This document shows, piece after piece, positions 6,361 to 8,205 of a DNA stretch of 8,205 nucleotides. A program made the translations under genes and the position numbers. How positions within the stretch are numbered: the first letter of the stretch is position 1; each line of letters starts with the position of its first letter. The notes beneath the pieces were generated by a model that was given only the letters and a program-made list of their open reading frames with translations, was not told the DNA's origin and did not search any database. Source of the stretch: Armatimonadota bacterium (GTDB taxonomy: Bacteria; Sysuimicrobiota; Sysuimicrobiia; Sysuimicrobiales; JACQTN01); contig JACQTN010000096.1 of the NCBI GenBank assembly GCA_016210785.1, forward strand, positions 1 through 8,205, written 5' to 3'.

Positions 6361-6529
6361 GTGAAAATACGTTCGGCAGGAAACCGTCCCTCTGGCGAGA
6401 AAAACAGAATCGCATACCTATTTTGCAAGGATAATGGCACAGTAACCAAAATTCCTTTTCGTTTATCGCGTCCTCTTTCGGCGTCTGTACCTGCGGGTCC
6501 TTCAGTGTCCGATCAGGAGGGTCCCAACC
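6361..6529 (+). promoter_or_regulatory. AT-rich leader region of the DUF3830 operon
   Basis: Bases 6361-6480 have 53 G+C of 120 (44%), far below the surrounding DNA, and no credible gene on either strand. This is where the promoter of the DUF3830 operon is expected. GATAAT at 6430-6435 is a good -10 hexamer (5 of 6) but has no clear -35 at 16-18 nt, so a regulated or activator-dependent promoter is possible. The region ends in AGGAGGG (6515-6521), the ribosome site for the next gene. Confidence 0.4.
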
Positions 6530-6982
6530 GTGAGACACGTGGTGGTGAGGTTCCCGAAGCAGGGAGTCCAGGCGCGGGCCCGCCTCCTTGACGATCTGGC
6601 CCCCACCACCTGCGAAGCCATCTGGCGGCACCTCCCCCTCCGCGGGACTTCCCTCCACGACATCTGGTCGGGCAGGCAGGTCTTTCTGCCCCTCCAGCCA
6701 CCTCTCCGCGTGGAGCCGGAGAATTGCTCGCTCTATGTTGTTCCGGGCGACCTGTATTACTACGAGCGCGGCCCCCACCTGGACCGGGGAAGGCCCTATG
6801 GATATCTGGAGCTGTCGGAGATCGGGCTCGTATATGGCCGGGACTCGCAACCGTGGAGCCCCAGAGGCCCCAAGGTGGTGAACATCTTCGCCACCATCGG
6901 CGACAACCTGGAACAGTTTGCGGCCGCCTGTGAGCAGATGATATGGGACGGGGCGCAAGATCTGGAGATTCTGCCGGGATAG
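6530..6982 (+). CDS. DUF3830 family protein, copy A
   Basis: A 150-residue protein of the DUF3830 family, which has a cyclophilin-like beta-barrel fold and no established function. The start is the GTG at 6530: AGGAGGG lies 8 nt upstream and the family sequence begins at once. Family blocks are visible in order: LLDDLAPTTCEAIW (residues 19-32), SGRQVFLPL (47-55), PEN (63-65), PGDLYYY (72-78), SEIGLVYGRDS (96-106) and NIFATI (118-123). It is the most canonical of the three copies here. The next copy starts 14 nt after its stop, so the three are surely co-transcribed. In my knowledge of the family, such genes tend to sit beside amidohydrolases, hydantoinase subunits and transporters, which suits this window, but the biochemical role is not known. 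Confidence 0.87.
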   Translation: MRHVVVRFPKQGVQARARLLDDLAPTTCEAIWRHLPLRGTSLHDIWSGRQVFLPLQPPLRVEPENCSLYVVPGDLYYYERGPHLDRGRPYGYLELSEIGLVYGRDSQPWSPRGPKVVNIFATIGDNLEQFAAACEQMIWDGAQDLEILPG

Positions 6983-6996
6983 CGCGGGGGAGAACC

Positions 6997-7452
6997 ATGG
7001 CGCGGCGGGTACGGATCAGCATCGGACAGGCGACGGGCGTGGCCCAACTCCTCGATGACGACGCGCCGAGGACCGCGGAGCTGGTCTGGCGCGCCCTCCC
7101 GCTGGAGGGGCAGGCTCTGCCCTCAACCGTGGGGGGCGCGGAGATCTTCCTGCCGCTGCCGCAACCGCTCCACGCCCCGTTTGAAAACCAGACGATTTAC
7201 CCGATTCCCGGAGACCTCACATTCTATCTCCAGCCGACGGGTGCCCATCAGGCTGCGGTGAGCGGGCCCGAGCGACATCGTGAGGTGATCGGGTTCGTGT
7301 ACGGGCGCGACGCGCAGATCTACGGGCCGGTTGTGCCGCTTCCCCTGAACGTCTTCGCCACGGTCACCGAGGGCCTGCACGAAGTGGCCACGGAAATCGT
7401 GCGAATGCGGCGGGAGGGGTTTGGGGTGCTCAGGCTTTCTCGCATGGAGTAA
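6997..7452 (+). CDS. DUF3830 family protein, copy B
   Basis: A 151-residue paralogue of the preceding gene. ATG 6997 follows GGGGGAG with a short spacer; the longer open frame from 6943 overlaps copy A and has no ribosome site. Shared blocks are LLDDDAPRTAELVW (residues 18-31), GAEIFLPLPQPL (47-58), FENQTIY (62-68), PGDLTFY (71-77), YGRDAQIYGP (102-111) and NVFATV (118-123). Where copy A has Glu97 before the YGRD strand (SEIG), copy B has Val97 (EVIG), so a residue conserved in A and C is changed or shifted by one. It also has a longer loop between the PGD and YGRD blocks. Role unknown; probably a partner or specificity variant of copy A. Confidence 0.85.
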   Translation: MARRVRISIGQATGVAQLLDDDAPRTAELVWRALPLEGQALPSTVGGAEIFLPLPQPLHAPFENQTIYPIPGDLTFYLQPTGAHQAAVSGPERHREVIGFVYGRDAQIYGPVVPLPLNVFATVTEGLHEVATEIVRMRREGFGVLRLSRME

Positions 7453-7471
7453 GCCGCCAGGGGGGTTGTGG

Positions 7472-7942
7472 ATGCCCAGACACGTGGCCCTCGAGGCCGA
7501 CGGGGTGAAGGCGCTGGCCATCATGCACGACGGCGCATCTCCGAAAGTCTGCCAGGCCCTGTGGGACCGGCTGCCGCTGGCCCTGACATTCCACCACTCC
7601 AACTTCTGCGGTGGGCAGGTGTTCGCCGGGCTCACCGGCCCCAACTATGTGGACATCGAGCGCGAGGCCGGGCAACTGTTTATCCAGCCGGGAGACCTGG
7701 TGTATGCCTTCCGGCCTCCCCACCTGGGCCGCGGCGCCCCCGCCGCCTTCAGCGAGATCGCGTTGTACTACGGACGAGATGCCCGCCGGTGGACCACCCG
7801 GGGGTACGGGATTGTTCGCGACCGCGCTTACGGGAGCACCATCTGGGCCACCGTCGTGGAGGGACTCGACCGCATCGCGGAGCGTCTCGAGGACATCCGC
7901 GCGCGGGGCGGCAAGGTGGTGACCATCACAAGGGTGGAGTAG
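7472..7942 (+). CDS. DUF3830 family protein, copy C, divergent
   Basis: A 156-residue member of the same family, the most divergent of the three. ATG 7472 follows a GGGGGG tract; an in-frame TTG at 7466 is a weaker alternative, and the open frame from 7421 overlaps copy B. Recognisable blocks are SPKVCQALWDRLPL (residues 23-36), GGQVFAGL (47-54), PGDLVYAF (73-80), SEIALYYGRDARRW (94-107) and IWATVVEGL (124-132). The Asn of the PEN block is Ala66, and the Asn that opens NxFAT is Thr123. It also carries a His-His and a Cys just before the GGQVF block (H41, H42, C46) that the other copies lack. These changes suggest a different role within a complex or a different ligand. Confidence 0.8.
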   Translation: MPRHVALEADGVKALAIMHDGASPKVCQALWDRLPLALTFHHSNFCGGQVFAGLTGPNYVDIEREAGQLFIQPGDLVYAFRPPHLGRGAPAAFSEIALYYGRDARRWTTRGYGIVRDRAYGSTIWATVVEGLDRIAERLEDIRARGGKVVTITRVE

Positions 7943-7964
7943 CGGCGGCCGGCCCGTGCCGCCG
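7943..7964 (+). other. Intercistronic hairpin before the deacylase gene
   Basis: CGGCGGC (7943-7949) and GCCGCCG (7958-7964) form a perfect 7-bp GC stem with an 8-nt loop, starting right after the copy C stop. It ends 2 nt before the GGGAGG of the next gene. It could tune expression of the downstream gene or stabilise the upstream message; there is no T-run. Confidence 0.35.
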
Positions 7965-7980
7965 GCGGGAGGTGAGTGCG

Positions 7981-8205
7981 TTGCCAGAGCCTTTCGTGTT
8001 TGACGGTGTGTCCGTGGAAGCCGGCACGAAGCGCCGGCACTTTGTCACCGTGGCGACCAGGCCGGGAGGAGCTCCCGTGGGCTTCCCCGTGTTCATGGCC
8101 CACGGCGTCCGCCCGGGTCCGGTCTTCTGCGCCGTGTCGGGCGTGCACGGCGACGAGTATGAGGGACGGGAAGCCATCCGCAGGGTGTGTGAGGCGCTGG
8201 ACGCC
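7981..8205 (+). CDS. Succinylglutamate desuccinylase/aspartoacylase family protein, N-terminal part (3' end outside window)
   Basis: The first 75 codons of a gene running off the window. The pattern VFMAHGVRPGPVFCAVSGVHGDEYEG is that of the AstE/AspA zinc-dependent deacylases (M14-like fold). H56 and E59 in HGDE are the first two zinc ligands, and the third His and the catalytic Glu should lie beyond the window. Family members remove acyl groups from N-acyl amino acids (N-acetylaspartate, N-succinylglutamate) or related amides in the cytoplasm. The start is judged to be TTG at 7981, because GGGAGG (7967-7972) lies 8 nt upstream; an in-frame GTG at 7972 overlaps that site. It follows the third DUF3830 gene by 38 nt and is very likely in the same operon. 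The specific substrate is not determinable from this fragment. Confidence 0.85.
   Translation, partial: MPEPFVFDGVSVEAGTKRRHFVTVATRPGGAPVGFPVFMAHGVRPGPVFCAVSGVHGDEYEGREAIRRVCEALDA

Noticed and set aside
6423..6440. Sigma-54 promoter (TGGCAC on +, TTGC on -)
   Set aside because: TGGCAC at 6435-6440 has no TTGC partner 5 nt downstream, and the - strand TTGCA has TGCCAT instead of TGGCAC. Neither orientation keeps both GG and GC dinucleotides.
5809..6591. 260-residue + strand open frame across the 6141-6529 gap
   Set aside because: Half of it is antisense to the TIM-barrel gene, it runs over the ribosome site of the first DUF3830 gene, and it shows no motif.
1..8205. CRISPR arrays, tRNA/rRNA genes, IS ends, transposase or integrase genes
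   Set aside because: No regularly spaced repeats, no cloverleaf or rRNA core sequence, and no DDE or tyrosine-recombinase motifs were seen on either strand.

Overview
This is a GC-rich bacterial chromosomal window, around two thirds or more G+C by eye. Every clear gene favours G/C at third codon positions, and purine-rich GGGAGG/AGGAGG ribosome sites sit before GTG and TTG as well as ATG starts. There are no rRNA, tRNA, CRISPR or insertion-sequence signatures. The lineage cannot be named from sequence alone; a soil, sediment or thermal-spring bacterium with a large amino-acid/amide catabolic repertoire would fit.

Region 1 (1-2833, + strand) is the 3' part of a hydantoinase/oxoprolinase A-type gene (hyuA-like) followed, with an 8-nt overlap, by a complete B-type gene (hyuB-like). 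Together they should form an ATP-dependent cyclic-amide hydrolase or related carboxylase. Region 2 (2843-4744) is a divergent pair. A small DoxX-family membrane protein is on the - strand. On the + strand is an isoaspartyl (beta-aspartyl) dipeptidase, iadA, whose whole E. coli active-site set can be matched at a constant offset. Their shared upstream region holds near-coincident -10 elements on the two strands, a perfect 14-bp palindrome abutting them, and a possible 7-codon leader ORF with a strong Shine-Dalgarno sequence.

Region 3 (about 4745-6360, - strand) looks eroded. It holds a 3'-truncated remnant of a 3-methyladenine DNA glycosylase I (Tag)-like gene and an intact gene for a GH25-like TIM-barrel protein with a small C-terminal domain. 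Upstream of that is a short stretch with coding-like third-position bias but an in-frame stop. An AT-rich island (44% G+C over 6361-6480) then separates it from the next block.

Region 4 (6530-8205, + strand) is a tight operon of three consecutive, mutually divergent DUF3830 (cyclophilin-like fold) genes. It is followed by the start of a zinc-dependent aspartoacylase/succinylglutamate-desuccinylase-family gene that runs off the window. This triplet plus deacylase is the best candidate for an undescribed functional unit.

Taken together, the window suggests an amide-bond scavenging locus: cyclic amide opening (HyuAB), beta-aspartyl dipeptide hydrolysis (IadA) and N-acyl amino acid deacylation (AspA/AstE-like), with DUF3830 proteins of unknown role attached to the last step. 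That common theme is inference from family membership; the substrates are not visible in the sequence.
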